The notes under the pieces were generated by a model, which made no database searches, was not told the DNA's origin, and worked only from the letters and a program-made list of their open reading frames with translations. DNA of 64,000 nt from Polytrichum commune (taxonomy: Eukaryota > Streptophyta > Polytrichopsida > Polytrichales > Polytrichaceae), in NCBI GenBank assembly GCA_950295325.1, contig OX485806.1, positions 34,968,001-35,032,000 on the forward strand. The letters are read 5' to 3'. Positions 23,886-35,480 of the stretch are shown here, piece after piece. The translations under genes and the position numbers were made by a program. Positions within the stretch are counted from its first letter, which is position 1. Each line of letters starts with the position of its first letter.

Positions 23886-24150
23886 ATTGCAAGGATCCTC
23901 TCCAAAGCTTCTAGGAAACGGTCAAGGCGGGATTAATTAATGCCCTTAATATACAGGGCAAACAAAGTCGTATAATTAAATTTTCTTGAAGTTAAAGGCA
24001 GTGCATGCAAACTGATTTGTAGTTAAACAGGGCCATGTCCAATATCCTCCCTAGCTGTTTAATCTACTTCTTGCGAGTGGTATCATATTAATCAGAATTT
24101 CTTCATTCATGATTTGCCTCAAAACTGTGTGATTATTTTATGTTTCATAG

Positions 24151-24236
24151 TGGACGATAAGGCGTGGCAAAAGAATGAGGAATTTGCTCGGGAGTTTCTG
24201 GCAGGTCTCAACCCCGTCATAATTGCGCTTGTCAAG
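24151..24236 (+). CDS. LOX: Lipoxygenase exon 5
   Basis: Acceptor TTTCATAG|. It encodes DDKAWQKNEEFAREFLAGLN then PVIIALVK, corresponding to the highly conserved W..D.EF.R..LAG.NP segment. Donor AAG|GTAATT at 24237, phase 0. The next 171 bases are also open in frame (see findings). Confidence 0.85.
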
Positions 24237-24407
24237 GTAATTCTAATCAATCCAATTCCACCCTCCTTGCATCCAAAACTCTGCAAATTTTCAGAGCTCG
24301 GTGCTAAAAAGACACGAGGACTGCAAGTTTACATTGATAAAATATTTGTGGTTTCAAGCGTTTCCGGGAAGGCTGATCTGGAATTTCCGTGTGCTTGTGA
24401 GGAACAG

Positions 24408-24515
24408 GAATTTCCTCTGAAGAGTTCACTGAACCCCGCTGAGTTTGGAGATCCCACTTCTGCAATCTCGAAACAACACATTGAAGGCCATTTGGAAGGG
24501 CTCAGTGTCGAGCAG
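24408..24515 (+). CDS. LOX: Lipoxygenase exon 6
   Basis: Acceptor GAACAG|. It encodes EFPLKSSLNPAEFGDPTSAI and SKQHIEGHLEGLSVEQ, matching the EFPP.S.LDP..YG...S.IT.EHI...L.GL segment of plant LOX. Donor CAG|GTAACA at 24516, phase 0. The exon that should follow (LDYHD...HQL..HWL region) was not found. Confidence 0.85.
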
Positions 24516-24576
24516 GTAACAGAATAACGTTTAAAAACAGAGATACCCCTTTCTCTCAGGTTCTCGAGATTAGGTA

Positions 24577-24800
24577 GACGTGTCTTGAATGGTTATTTTT
24601 CCAACGAGCCCACTTCCTCCGAGGATATGAATCACTCAATTCGCAGTGTGAGAAAGGTTAGCATATCCAAATCGAGGCCACAGACGCTTTCCTCATAAGG
24701 TTTGGAGCTCACACGAATATCTTATTCAATATCAAAGTGTAGATTCTTGTGCTCATTATATGGTCATATAAGTCACCGCAAATATGTTGACTATTGAGCT
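24577..24800. repeat. Dispersed repeat H, copy in lipoxygenase intron
   Basis: The block from TTGAATGGTTATTTTTCCAA through AGCCCACTTCCTCCGAGGAT and TTGGAGCTCACACGAATATC is related to three copies at 37.5-38.4 kb (AGCCCACTTCTCCTAGGCTA, GGAGCTCCTATGAATATC). Confidence 0.6.
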
Positions 24801-25734
24801 TAGAATAATCATCATATCAACCGAACTGTCAAGACCTTAATTCAAGACACTTTTCATGTTACGTGACTGAAATTGGAATTCATAACCAACAAGAGGAGAG
24901 TGGATGACGAGCTGCAATTGTAGCAAGACACCCACCTACTCAAGTTGTTTATGGAGCATAATCAGTTTTCTCATGAATGAAATCCAAAAGGTATGGATGA
25001 AATGCACTTTGTGTGGTTAGGAGATCACATGGGAACTATTGAAAGCACTCTTGAGTCTTCGTTGGGACGAGCAACCGGTTATGGACACCAAATCATCATG
25101 TGTTTTGGTTCCATTCCAAAGAGTTCACTACCTATAAGGGGATTCACCCACTATTTGTAAGATGCAAATACTTTGAAGCGGGTGTTCATATCAAGAACCC
25201 AATTAAGAACTCATATCAAGATGGTTTAGGTAGAACGACCCAAACATTAGACCATGTTGTTGTGGTCCATATATTAATTTGAGACAAGGAAAAGTCTAAA
25301 ATTAACGAATATAGTGATGATTCACAAACTTCCGGCCTGAAGCCAAATTATCATGCAAAAGTTGAAATAACATCATGGAGTTCCAATTAATGTCATGATA
25401 ATTGCATGATTTTTGGAAGAAAACAAAGAATGGAAAATCATGTTCATTGCCACATCAAACTACTACACAGTAAACGGCTTCATAAGGTTAGCACATGTAT
25501 ATTATAAGATAATTACTTTAACCACCACTAGGTATAACTTTAACATGATGATTATACTAAGGTAGAAGCACCGAACTCCAATTTTCTTTAGTGACCCAAT
25601 TCTAACCCTTATTTCGTGTCCCAAACTAGATAGCTACATATTTTCAAAGTAATATTCTAAGCACCAAAAAATGCAGCTCATTGGTTGAAAGCTCATTGGT
25701 CAACGCTCGACACTCTCCACATTAGGGGGGAATT

Positions 25735-26125
25735 ACAAGGAACCCTTGAGTTTCATAAATCACATCTAACGTATGTGGGTGTTATTTGGTTCGTTTTTCA
25801 TGCTCTCTAATTTCTACCTATTAGATTTACACGACAAAACTTATGTTACATCAACAAATCTACGATGAAGAATGAGCAAAAAACGGTTTGAAAATCAAAC
25901 CCTCCTTTGATAAATCAAAACTATGGTTATTGAAATGGCATGTATGTTGAATTTTTAATTGAATACATAAGTCCTCCCAATCGTCACGCACACATAGTCA
26001 AATCGCCTAAGATAGATCTTCATGGTGTTTGTTGTTAGATCCTCACCAAACCACAGACCAATCGGCAATATAGAGATCCAGTTAAGAAAAGTAGCTGAAT
26101 AACACCCGCATACCTTAAACCATAA
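25735..26125. repeat. Dispersed repeat J/K, in the intron where LOX exons are missing
   Basis: The block GTGTTATTTGGTTCGTTTTT ... GACGATTGGGAGG-type sequence is found inverted at about 26905-27425 and partly at 55990-56165. Together with repeats H and I it fills most of the 2-kb intron that should carry the missing exon(s). Confidence 0.5.
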
Positions 26126-26219
26126 GATGTTGAATTTACATGAAATCAAGTGCACTAGCCACCGAATGGATCTTGCTACGGGTCTCAAGTGCTCAAAGCA
26201 TCCGTTGTAGGCACTTCCA

Positions 26220-26490
26220 CCCAGTCAGTGTCCAGGGAGATTTTTGGGCTTAAATCGGTCGAGATCCTAGTGTTTCCAAAACCAACTGGTTACATGTTGA
26301 CATCTCTTGGTTCTTCTTTATGAAATCCAAGACTCTTTTTGTAAACTCCTCTACATGGATCTGTAATTCTCCTGAAGTCTTGAATTCGAACTGGTTATTT
26401 CTCAAACTCAACCGGTTCATCTGTAACCAGCGGCTGGTTCTCACTGTTCGTCGATTCAACCCACCACACCACCCTCCTAAATTGCACAAA
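26220..26490 (-). repeat. Dispersed repeat I, copy 3
   Basis: It contains CCAACTGGTTACATGTTGAC and CTCAACCGGTTCATCTGTAA, as do copies at 23640-23885 (same orientation) and 19190-19400 (opposite). All three are in introns of the same lipoxygenase gene. Confidence 0.65.
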
Positions 26491-26560
26491 TTTTCACAGT
26501 GAGCATCATGGATTTAAAGTCGGGGCATTAGCTTAACTTGAATGTGTGTTTGGCTTGCAG

Positions 26561-26827
26561 CACGCGGTGCCACGCTGCGATGGAGCCAGTAATCATCGCT
26601 TCGAATCGGCAGCTGAGCAAGCTGCACCCCATCTACCAGCTCATGGCGCCGCACTTTGTGAACACTTTGGAGATCAATCGGCAGGCTCGAACGACTCTCA
26701 TTGCGGCCAGCGGCTCCATTGAGGCCAATTTCACGCCCCGCCAATACGCTTTGGCCATGGCCGCTGTGCATTACCGGGACACATGGACTTTCGAGTCCCA
26801 AGCCCTGCCGAACGACCTCATCAACAG
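26561..26827 (+). CDS. LOX: Lipoxygenase exon 7 (third His of the iron motif)
   Basis: Acceptor GGCTTGCAG|. After one leading base it encodes TRCHAAMEPVIIASNRQLSK then LHPIYQLMAPHF, the second half of the His-rich LOX motif (usual form HW-L-THA-EPF-IATNR-LS--HPI). The usual Leu-Thr before His is replaced by Arg-Cys. Donor AG|GTTCAT at 26828, phase 2. Confidence 0.85.
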
Positions 26828-27848
26828 GTTCATATTCGTAACTGTATAAATGAAATTTGCAGAAGAGCATTAAGGTACTGTGCTGTAAATGGTATATTAT
26901 GGGTTCTTTTCTCGATCGGACACCGGTATTTCATGGGTGTGCGGTTCAGTGAGGATCAACGAACAAACACCATGTTTAAGACACATGTTGAAAAGAGAAC
27001 GGACTACCGTGTCTTCAAAGTTTATTGAGTCCTTCACACTCAATAGTGACATAACGTTACTCACTTGATGAGTTGTGTTCATGGGTTTAGCAGTAGATTC
27101 GAGAATAAAGATTTTGGATGTTGGAATCCCAGTGCTTCGTACTGAATTTGAAGTCAAGGCAGCTGTACACAGCTCATCAGCTGAGTTATGTTATGAAACC
27201 CAAGTGGCAGGACATATGTTCTCAGTTAAGGAATCAACTACTAATATGCACTTTCCGATAACCATAATTAAAATAAGGAGAGGTCCGATTTTCAACCCGA
27301 GTTTTGTTGGTGCTTCGTCGTAGAGTTGCATATGCAACACAAGTTTCATCGTGTAAATCTAATCCGTAGAAGTTGGAGAACATGAATAACAAACCGAATG
27401 ACACCCAAATAGTGCCTTAATAGAGTTTATTCTCTAACTCAGTGGGAGTTTTCATCCGGAGTGACTTGTTGGTCTCCGACGTCTCCGACGTCTCCCATTG
27501 TTTGTTTTGCATACGATATCAATGATTTCTTTCCACTTGTGGTGCATACTCGGAGGTAGTGTTTACGTGGAAGGTGTTGTATCCACACCAACTAACTCTC
27601 ACCCAAAAGTCATGTTGAGCTAGAAGATAACCCTAATGCCAACTGCCTTTTGTTTTTGATGCTAGATTCAGAAGATCCAAATCCACATTGTTTGTCTCTT
27701 GTTTTTGAGAACCCTGGTTGATAGTAAGTCTATTGAGTGGATCCGTAGAGTTTGGATGCCATGAATCATGTAGATGACCGACTCTTGTGAATTTTCTCCC
27801 AATTGAAACACGGTAAACAACAATTGCTCCGTTTCCATTCATTTCTAG

Positions 27849-28258
27849 GGGCATGGCCGTTTGAGACCCGAGCACCCGGCACGGCGTGAGGCTCGTGGTG
27901 GAAGACTACCCGTACGCGGCCGACGGGCTCGAGCTTTGGACGGCCATCAAGGAATGGAACACGGAGTACCTCGACATCTACTACAAGAACGACAAAGCAA
28001 TCCAAACCGACGCCAAGCTCCAACATTGGTGGGGGGAGATTCGCAACCAAGCCCACGCCGACAAGAGAGACGCCCCGGGATGGCTGGTGCCGAGTTCGAA
28101 GCGGAGCCTTGTGGAGATCCTCACGACGCTCCAATGGATCGCTTCGTGCCAACACGCGGCCGTGAACTTTGGCCAACACGATTACGCGGGCTTCATGCCG
28201 CACCATCCCACACTCACCCGACGCTTGCTTCCCGAGGACGAGGAGGGGGACTCCAAAG
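27849..28258 (+). CDS. LOX: Lipoxygenase exon 8, with in-frame stop
   Basis: Acceptor TTTCTAG|. The frame fixed by the previous exon reads R-GMAV-stop-DPSTRHGVRLVVEDYPY. The TGA is at 27862-27864, where the family usually has Glu or another residue. Beyond it the frame is fully open for 130 codons and includes AIKEWNTEYLDIYYKND and SCQHAAVNFGQHDYAGFMP, with the iron-binding His and Asn, then PTLTRRLLP. Donor G|GTTTTT at 28259, phase 1. Confidence 0.85.
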
Positions 28259-29295
28259 GTTTTTTAATTTACCGATTTTGTATCTTCTATTGTTAACTAG
28301 TCTAGTTATAATGTATCCTCTAACTCGACAACCGACGACAAGAGAGTGGATGACGAGTCACAGGAGCAGCGAGTCATCCACCTACCTGAGTTGGTTATCA
28401 GTCAGAATTGATTAGTTTAGGGTTTAGGGTATGGGAATTGTGTGCGTTGATACCATGTCTCCATGTGTTCAAAGGCGTGATGGATTTTGATAATCCTTCT
28501 GCTCTTGGATGAGCAGTTGGTTATGACTTTCGGTTAGGAGTTGGTTGTTTTGCATACAACTTCAAGTTTCATGATTGGTGGTTTTCGGTGTCTGCTTGGA
28601 GGTAGTGTGGAGGTTTGAACGGAAAACATTTGTACCGGTGCATTTGAGGGTCAAACTCATTTTGGCATGGGAAGAGGTGCTAAAATGAGTATGTCCCTCG
28701 ATGAACTAAAAGAATGTGTTCAAAGCATTCAAAGTCAAGCACCACCTCCGAGGATGCACCACAAGTGGAAATAATTATGGAAATTGTATGCAAGACAACC
28801 AAATGGGAAATAATAGGGGACCAACTTCTAACCAAAAGTCTTATTGAGTTAAAGGATAACTCTATTATGGTAAACTTTTTATAGATTTAGTTCATTCTTT
28901 CAATCATGACATTCTTAAGCAACCTATTTGGGTTCCGATGCAAATGGAATAATTCTTAGTTGAAATGATTTCATTGGGGACGTACCTACCTCTTCATTTG
29001 AATCTCGGTTGATAGAATAAGGCCACATATCCAAAGATAGGCAACAATGAGGTGTCAACTAATGAGACCTCGACACTTGACTTCCTCGCCATTCATGCAT
29101 GTACTCAAAGAATCTTCATTCTCAAGAGTTATTATTCTTGAAGATAGAATAGGAAGAGAGCATCCTTACACATGCTTGAGAATGCTATAATGATTCATGA
29201 ATAAGGTAGGCTTCTCGCACAAAGCTCTAGATAAATGACATATCTAACGATATGTTATTTGACATGGTTGACCTCCAAATTCACCACATGTGCAG

Positions 29296-29459
29296 TTTGG
29301 GAAGAGTGGCAACGGAATCCGGAGCAAGTCTACTTGAAGTCGATCTCCAACATTGACAACACCGCCACGGCCTTGTCGGTGTATGAAGTGCTCTCCACGC
29401 ACGCACCCAATGAGGAGTATATTGGTGAGCGACATGCAAATTGGACAGAGAATGATTTG
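29296..29459 (+). CDS. LOX: Lipoxygenase exon 9
   Basis: Acceptor ATGTGCAG|, phase 1. It encodes VWEEWQRNPEQVYLKSISN, then ALSVYEVLSTHAPNEEYIGE and NWTEND, matching the conserved LS--EILS-H--DE-YLG-R segment. Donor TTG|GTAAAT at 29460, phase 0. Confidence 0.85.
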
Positions 29460-29574
29460 GTAAATTATACCTATCCCCTAAACCTTGAATCAATAATCCA
29501 AATTACCAAGTTGACAATGAAGGCATTCTACATGCACTAGGAGAAAAATTGCCCATTTCAATCGGCTGTTGCAA

Positions 29575-29612
29575 AACAAAACAAAACAAAACAAAACAAA
29601 CAAACAAACAAA
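29575..29612. repeat. CAAAA/CAAA microsatellite
   Basis: This is a run of AAAAC units followed by AAAC units in lipoxygenase intron 9. Confidence 0.8.
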
Positions 29613-29924
29613 ACCAATAAACAAAATAACAAAACCTTGCCACCATCTAGTAGGCAAACCCCTTTCGGCACACAATATTATGTTGCATCGGCTATGTCGC
29701 AACGATCAATTACGGCATGAGGTCAGCATGGAACAAGTAACCTCTGGAATAAATTTTGTCTAGCAAACTGAAGTGGTCTACATGCATCGTGCAATCCAAT
29801 TACGTTCTATGGGCTAGTATGCAATAATAAATACATTGGCTTGGACAACACATGTCCAAGCTAGTCTAATACAATGAAGATTAGTTGGACAATGAAGATG
29901 GTGGTGACCTTCATTGTTGGAGTA

Positions 29925-30305
29925 GTACACTAAATATTGTATTTATTGTCACCAATTCTATTTGTCTTGCTCAATCCTTATTATAAATTGCCCGTGTAGT
30001 GTCACCAACACTAAATGTAACCTAACATAATTTGTCCTTCCTTGTAAAAACATTTGGGCATTTTAAATTTACATTGTTGTAAGTCGTGTCACTTACTAAG
30101 TGATCTTTCATCCATATTCAATATTTCAAACATCACAGTATTTCAAAAATCTTGGGATACAGAGTATAATAGCAAACTCTATTTCAATAATCGGCATGGA
30201 CTTCATCCAAATTTCAATCATCCACAACAGTACTTGTAAACTGAATCGTAAGAAGTGTCATCAGAGTAGTTACCACAGTGACATAAAATACAATATTTAG
30301 TGTAG
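29925..30305. mobile_element. MITE family E, full-length copy in lipoxygenase intron 9
   Basis: The ends are GTACACTAAATATTGTATTT and CAATATTTAGTGTAG, inverted relative to each other. The interior is the reverse complement of 39699-40079 (TTGTCTTGCTCAATCC, CCGTGTAGTGTCACCAACAC). It is about 380 bp and non-coding. Confidence 0.75.
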
Positions 30306-30688
30306 TTTTTTTATCAGTTTTTCCAACAACCTGGAAGAATCAGCCTCTCTTGAACCTTGATTCAACATTGCAGGTGTTCTACTTTCGTTGGTAAAATTGA
30401 TAGGTACATGATTCTAGTGCACTGACCTGGTTGACATTCATAATTTTGCTTTACATTTTCGTTTCTTCCAAATTCCATCATCGGGAGATGAAGGATTCGT
30501 TGATTTTGTTTTTGTCGTTTTCAATTTTGTCGAGAAGAAGTCTATGGGCGATGAAAGCAACTTCTGGCTTCTGGTGAGGCCACGTTGCCTATGCTTTCTC
30601 GACCGTCGGATTTGACCGATGTAACCCTCCTCCCCTGATCTCCTCCGTTTCTGCCACCACTCATCCACTGCGTTTTCTTCTTTTGCAG

Positions 30689-30874
30689 GCCAAGGCAGCA
30701 TTCAAACGATTCTCGGAGAAGGTGAGTGAAGTGGATGAATTGATCCAGGCCCGGAATGCGGATCCGAGGTTGAAGAACCGGACGGGCGTTGTGCAAATGC
30801 CTTACCAATTGATGCGGCCAAATTCGGCGCCAGGTGTCACATTTCGGGGGGTCCCCAACAGCATCTCCATTTAG
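30689..30874 (+). CDS. LOX: Lipoxygenase exon 10 (C-terminus)
   Basis: Acceptor TTTTGCAG|. It encodes AKAAFKRFSEKVSEVDELI, RNADPRLKNRTGVVQMPYQL and ends FRGVPNSISI then TAG at 30872-30874. The terminal Ile carboxylate is the fifth iron ligand in LOX and is preserved here. Confidence 0.9.
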   Translation, partial: AKAAFKRFSEKVSEVDELIQARNADPRLKNRTGVVQMPYQLMRPNSAPGVTFRGVPNSISI

Positions 30875-33800
30875 AAATTAGGGTATTAAAATTTGCACAT
30901 CTTTGCACATAACGAAAGAAGAGATAAAACGAAGAAAGATGAAACAAAAATTGTCCACATTGGCTTCTGTTACCGACATGAACATGAGCTAAATTGGTCC
31001 TAGGTTGTCCAAAGGTTTCCTTTATGTTATCAGATAGGGTGCGTTGTTGCCTACCTTTCAGCCCCCCTTTCAGTAGGTGGGCCATCTTGGGGGGGGGGGA
31101 TCTTGTATTGTTGTACGTGTGACATCACAAAGTTTTCGTTTCATTCACGTGTCAACATTGATTTTACATTGATTCAGTCACATCAAACTACAGCATTGAA
31201 TCCATGTCTACCAAACATATAGAGTTTTCTGTTGAATATGTCTTATAACGTTGATAAATCCAGATGGTGGATTTATGAGTCAAATCAATGTCATGGAATT
31301 AACCAATAGCTAAGTGTTAAGTTAGAGTTGATAAAAATATTAAACCTTGAAGGGCATATATCAACCATTGTTCAACATTAAAAGTGAGTCACTTGCTTAT
31401 TGAGATGAATGTCATATCACTACATATCACTGCGAAAACCTATTGTACATTGACGTCTCAATCATGCATGTTAAGGAACTTCCAATACAAAACAACTTCA
31501 CATTCATGTCACATAATAATAAATTTCAATTTTTCTTCAAGGTAGCATCTTCCTTATCTCAATTGGACTAGGTTTATTCCTTGAAGGTATTAAGAATTTT
31601 TATGGTGAACTTCTTCAAAGACTAGTATGTGACAAACTTCCATCAAACATCAAGCATTTAAGGCATCCTCTCTTACACTCCAACAAATACTAATCAATTA
31701 AAAAACTTGAAGAGAATGAGGCAAGACTTTGATGATTTTAGAAGATGACCACCTCTAGATATCTCCGGAACAACCATTTTTACACTCAAACTCCTCAAAA
31801 GCATTGTTTTAGCCCCTTATTGTCAATAGATGGAATTATTGACTAAGCTAACTAGAAAATGGTCCCCTATAATTTAGGCCGCAAGAAGACTTTTAACTAA
31901 CCCACCACCGAATAGCATGACATTAAGTTAAATGCTAGTACGAGCATCAAATCAACCGGACAAAAACTTGACATCTTGTCCAAGTGTCCAACTCCATAAT
32001 TGAGTTGTGGGAAGAAAAATCTTATCTTTGGTACAACACAATTTGAGAAGATAACAATCACAACATTGGAGTTATCGAGTTGTGGCAGTTTGGTAGTGTG
32101 GAGCTTTTCTCTTCTTTTTCTTGAATGGATGACAAGATGGATGAGAAATCCCCAAGTAAAAACAATCTAAACATATATATATATATATATGCACAAAAGT
32201 AGAGTATCATCATGCACGTTAAACTTTGAAATTAGAAGTTTGAGGTTCATATGCCGAGTCTTCTAGAGGTGGTGGAAGTTCATTTAACCCTATGATCGGT
32301 GTCTCAATTTAGATTGAATTTGAATGTCATTTTCAGAGCGTGTTTGGTCTAGGGTGTTGCCCAAACTACTAAGGATAGTGTGTACTTACAATGGGCAATT
32401 ACCAACACCCAGTAGCAAGGAAGCTTGTCAATGCTTAGTGACCTTCAATGAGCTTCAAGTTCAATTTGAAGTTTTTGAATACTCTTTCACTTTAAAGTGG
32501 GGTCTAACAACAATTACACCTATCTATTCTTGGAACATATACTAATCTTCATGCTAAGTGCAGGCCCAAATGAAGACTTGAGGTGGCGGTCTAGAATACT
32601 CCCCCACCAAGACATGACCCTTTGGTTCACTTGGGAGCAATTTAATAGGGTGAAATGGTCATGTGGTTGATGGTTCATCCAAGTGTAGAGCATTTCCACC
32701 AACGACTCCCCTTTGAATTTTTATCCATGTATGGAGACTTGCATGTATAACCTCCAAATTGTATCTATGAGCAAATTGGTAGAATGCCTCATTAATGCCT
32801 TGAGAAGATATGTGTCTTGATGCTACAACAGCTCATCATCTGTAGACTCAAACTCTCCTCTTGTTGGTTATGTATTCCATAATGCAAATGTACCTAACAT
32901 GTATATGTGGTGAGCAAGGTAAGATAACTAACATTCTACTAGAAAATCTGATGTGATAAAAGATAGGGTCTAATTTAAAATTTTGAAGCAAAATTTTATA
33001 AAATTAGCATATTCCAAACTTATTTGAGAACATCCATCATATATGTAGAATATTCCATGAATATGTCTGTTACTTCCTATGGAAATACTTCCCCTAGAAT
33101 ACACATTATTGCACTTCACACCTAGCATTATAGAGGAGTCCCCCCCCCCCCCCTGCGGGCATGTGGTGGCGAGCTCATGATCATGATCATTTTTCCTCCT
33201 TGGACCATTCCTCCAATGTATAGATGTGACAATGTGGTGAATTTAGAGAACACGTGGATTGTTCTTATGTTGTTCATCCAAGTGGAGAGTAGTTCCAACT
33301 ATCCACACACAAAGCATTTCAAAATTATAACCTCCAATTTTGTCCATGGCAAGAATCCATATTATGCCGTACAAGTAACTTGAATGTTGTATTTAAGTAA
33401 AAGTTGAATATATTTTCCAATATATGGACTTTTTGATTGCTTCGTTTCTTTCATAGGATCCTACAATACAATTTTGATATACTCAAACTCTATGGAAAGT
33501 GTATGAATCCTTAGTGATTACTTGAATGTTATGCTATTAAAATATGATGAAAAAATTCAAATATCTATTTTTTGATATTAGCATAATCAACTTTGCATAT
33601 TCTATTGGAGGATCTTACCATAAAATCCTACCATAATATCCCACCATAATATCCCATGATATAATTCAACATGTTATAATTCTAGACTTGGTCTAAGTCC
33701 AATTTTACTTAAATTTGTGGTTTGAGTAAGTGAATGTTTTATTACTACTACAGCTCATCATCCAATCTTTTCTCATCAATTATGTAGCTCATAATGCACA

Positions 33801-34654
33801 TGTACATGACATGTAAATGTGGCGAGTTCATCATTGCTATTTCTTCACCTTGGTCCCATCCTCCAAATGAATGTGTAGATGGACCAATAAAATGAAAATG
33901 AAATTGATTTTACAATCTCGAAAACCAACAAATTTATTAAACTGAAAGCACATCAAGATGATGGTGACAAAATGGTTAATTCCCTAGAAGAACACACTGC
34001 AGTGGCTTCCGTGAGATAAACGTTGATATTATCAATTTGGTTGTCCAATTGGAAGAAAGACTTGAGACTGCCAATGTGGTGAAGATGCGGATCATTCCCT
34101 CGGAATGACAATGAAATTCATTGCAGTAGGAGCAACATGTGACACGAATCTCCATGCTGACAAAATTAGGCAATTCGGTCACGGGTTGTTTGACAAGGAG
34201 GGTTATGTACGATGATGTTGCATTTGGAGATCTTGGAGATCTTGGGGTTTAATATTAAAGTCTAATACGTGATTAAAGTATGCATAAATCAACCTAATCA
34301 AGTTCATGGGCTAGTTTGGAGATCCCTAAAGTCTTCCAAAAACTCATGCTTTGGTAAGGGAGTTTTGATAAAGGAACGTCATGTAGTGGTGTCAAAACCC
34401 CAAACTTTAGTCAAATGAAGGGGGGTTTGACTTTGGCCAAAAGACAATTATACAAAAAAGGATTCCTTATCAAACTTTCCAGAGCGCCATTTTATATGTC
34501 TTCAAAAGTTTCTCAATAAAAGTGTTTATGTATAGCCATCTTTTGGCCAAAGTCAAATGCTTCTCCATCATTTCACTGAGAGGGGGGGGGGGTTCCAATA
34601 CCATTTTGACACTCCTTGAAGATTTAAAAATGTCAAAGGCGGTCCAAAACCCTA
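30875..34654. other. Intergenic AT-rich region, no supported gene
   Basis: It holds a G-run (31090-31099), a TA run (about 32166-32191), a C-run (33139-33153), another G-run (34582-34592), and two loosely related segments near 33160-33240 and 33800-33880. No frame shows conserved coding character. Confidence 0.45.
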
Positions 34655-35120
34655 GGGTTTGATGTGCGTGGGTCATTATGAAATTAAACCCCATGTATAC
34701 AAGAAACCCATAGCATAAAATGGATGTATATAATAACTAAGCCACAATCCAAAGAGAAAAAAACTCAAGGGAGCCAACGAGCACTCCAAGAGCCTCCAGT
34801 TTGGAAAAACTTAGAACCCCAATGCAAACCCTAACAAGAATGGATAAGGTGGTCATTGGGGACTATTACAACATGACAACAATGAATGAAATCATAAATT
34901 AGATAAAACTAGCACATTTATTGTCAATGTTTTCTCTAAACCTTACAGCCCTCTTTTGTACATCTACCTTTACTTCAAAACTCTTAATAGGCTTCTGCAA
35001 ATGTACACACTAGAGAAGAACAATGCCTCTCCCTTATGTGTACTATGTATGCTAATGCCTCAAATAATACCCCTTTCTACACTCAATTTAACCGGTACAT
35101 GGTATGAAGAGTCCACCCCC
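34655..35120 (+). mobile_element. Inverted-repeat element family A, copy 4 (left end lost)
   Basis: It opens within TGTGCGTGGGTCATTATGAA and ends with the intact terminus ATGAAGAGTCCACCCCC at 35104-35120. It is collinear with the minus strand of the copy at 2747-3308 through CTAATGCCTCAAATAATACC. Confidence 0.65.
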
Positions 35121-35442
35121 TGGGGCTAAAACTCCCTCCTGAACCAAGAGTTTGAGAGACTTTAAGGACTCAACTCTATGTGATTCTAATTTTTAAGAGA
35201 CATGATATGATTTTATTTATCTATTGAATTTTACAATCAAACTTGTGTCCACTATCATGTCCCATGTTCACATCCCAAAATACGTTTCTTTTAATGCTTT
35301 ATATCAACCCTAGATTGGCCTTGGTTAAGGTAGACATGTCTATTTCTAGTAATTGTCACCATCACACAAAAAACAGAGTCCCCTAAAGCCATGAAGTTCC
35401 ACACATTTAGCCAACGTTATAAAATTTGGAATGTTAGAAATA

Positions 35443-35480
35443 GGTACACTAAATATGATATTTAGTGTCACTTACTATAG
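35443..35480. repeat. Solo terminus of the E/F MITE families
   Basis: GTACACTAAATAT followed by its complement and TCACTTACTATAG is an E/F-type end, but no matching second end was found nearby. Confidence 0.45.

Larger units (their letters stand above)
18337..30874 (+). pseudogene. LOX: Plant lipoxygenase gene, disrupted
   Basis: Lipoxygenases add O2 to polyunsaturated fatty acids as the first step of oxylipin synthesis. Ten exons with matching phases were found: 18337-18634, 20330-20625, 21440-21680, 22556-22909, 24151-24236, 24408-24515, 26561-26827, 27849-28258, 29296-29459 and 30689-30874. They total about 800 codons against a usual 830-930. The order is N-terminal PLAT domain, then catalytic domain. 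Iron ligands present are the His and Asn of HAAVNFGQ and the C-terminal Ile. Two lesions are seen. The exon(s) with the first two His ligands are absent between 24515 and 26561, where phases also clash (0 versus 2). An in-frame TGA lies at 27862-27864. No clear chloroplast transit peptide is seen, so the ancestor was probably a cytosolic 9-LOX-like type. A mis-assembly or mis-spliced gene cannot be fully excluded. Confidence 0.85.

Noticed and set aside
27862-27864. Selenocysteine reading of the in-frame TGA
   Set aside because: Land plants lack the selenocysteine insertion machinery and LOX proteins do not use it.
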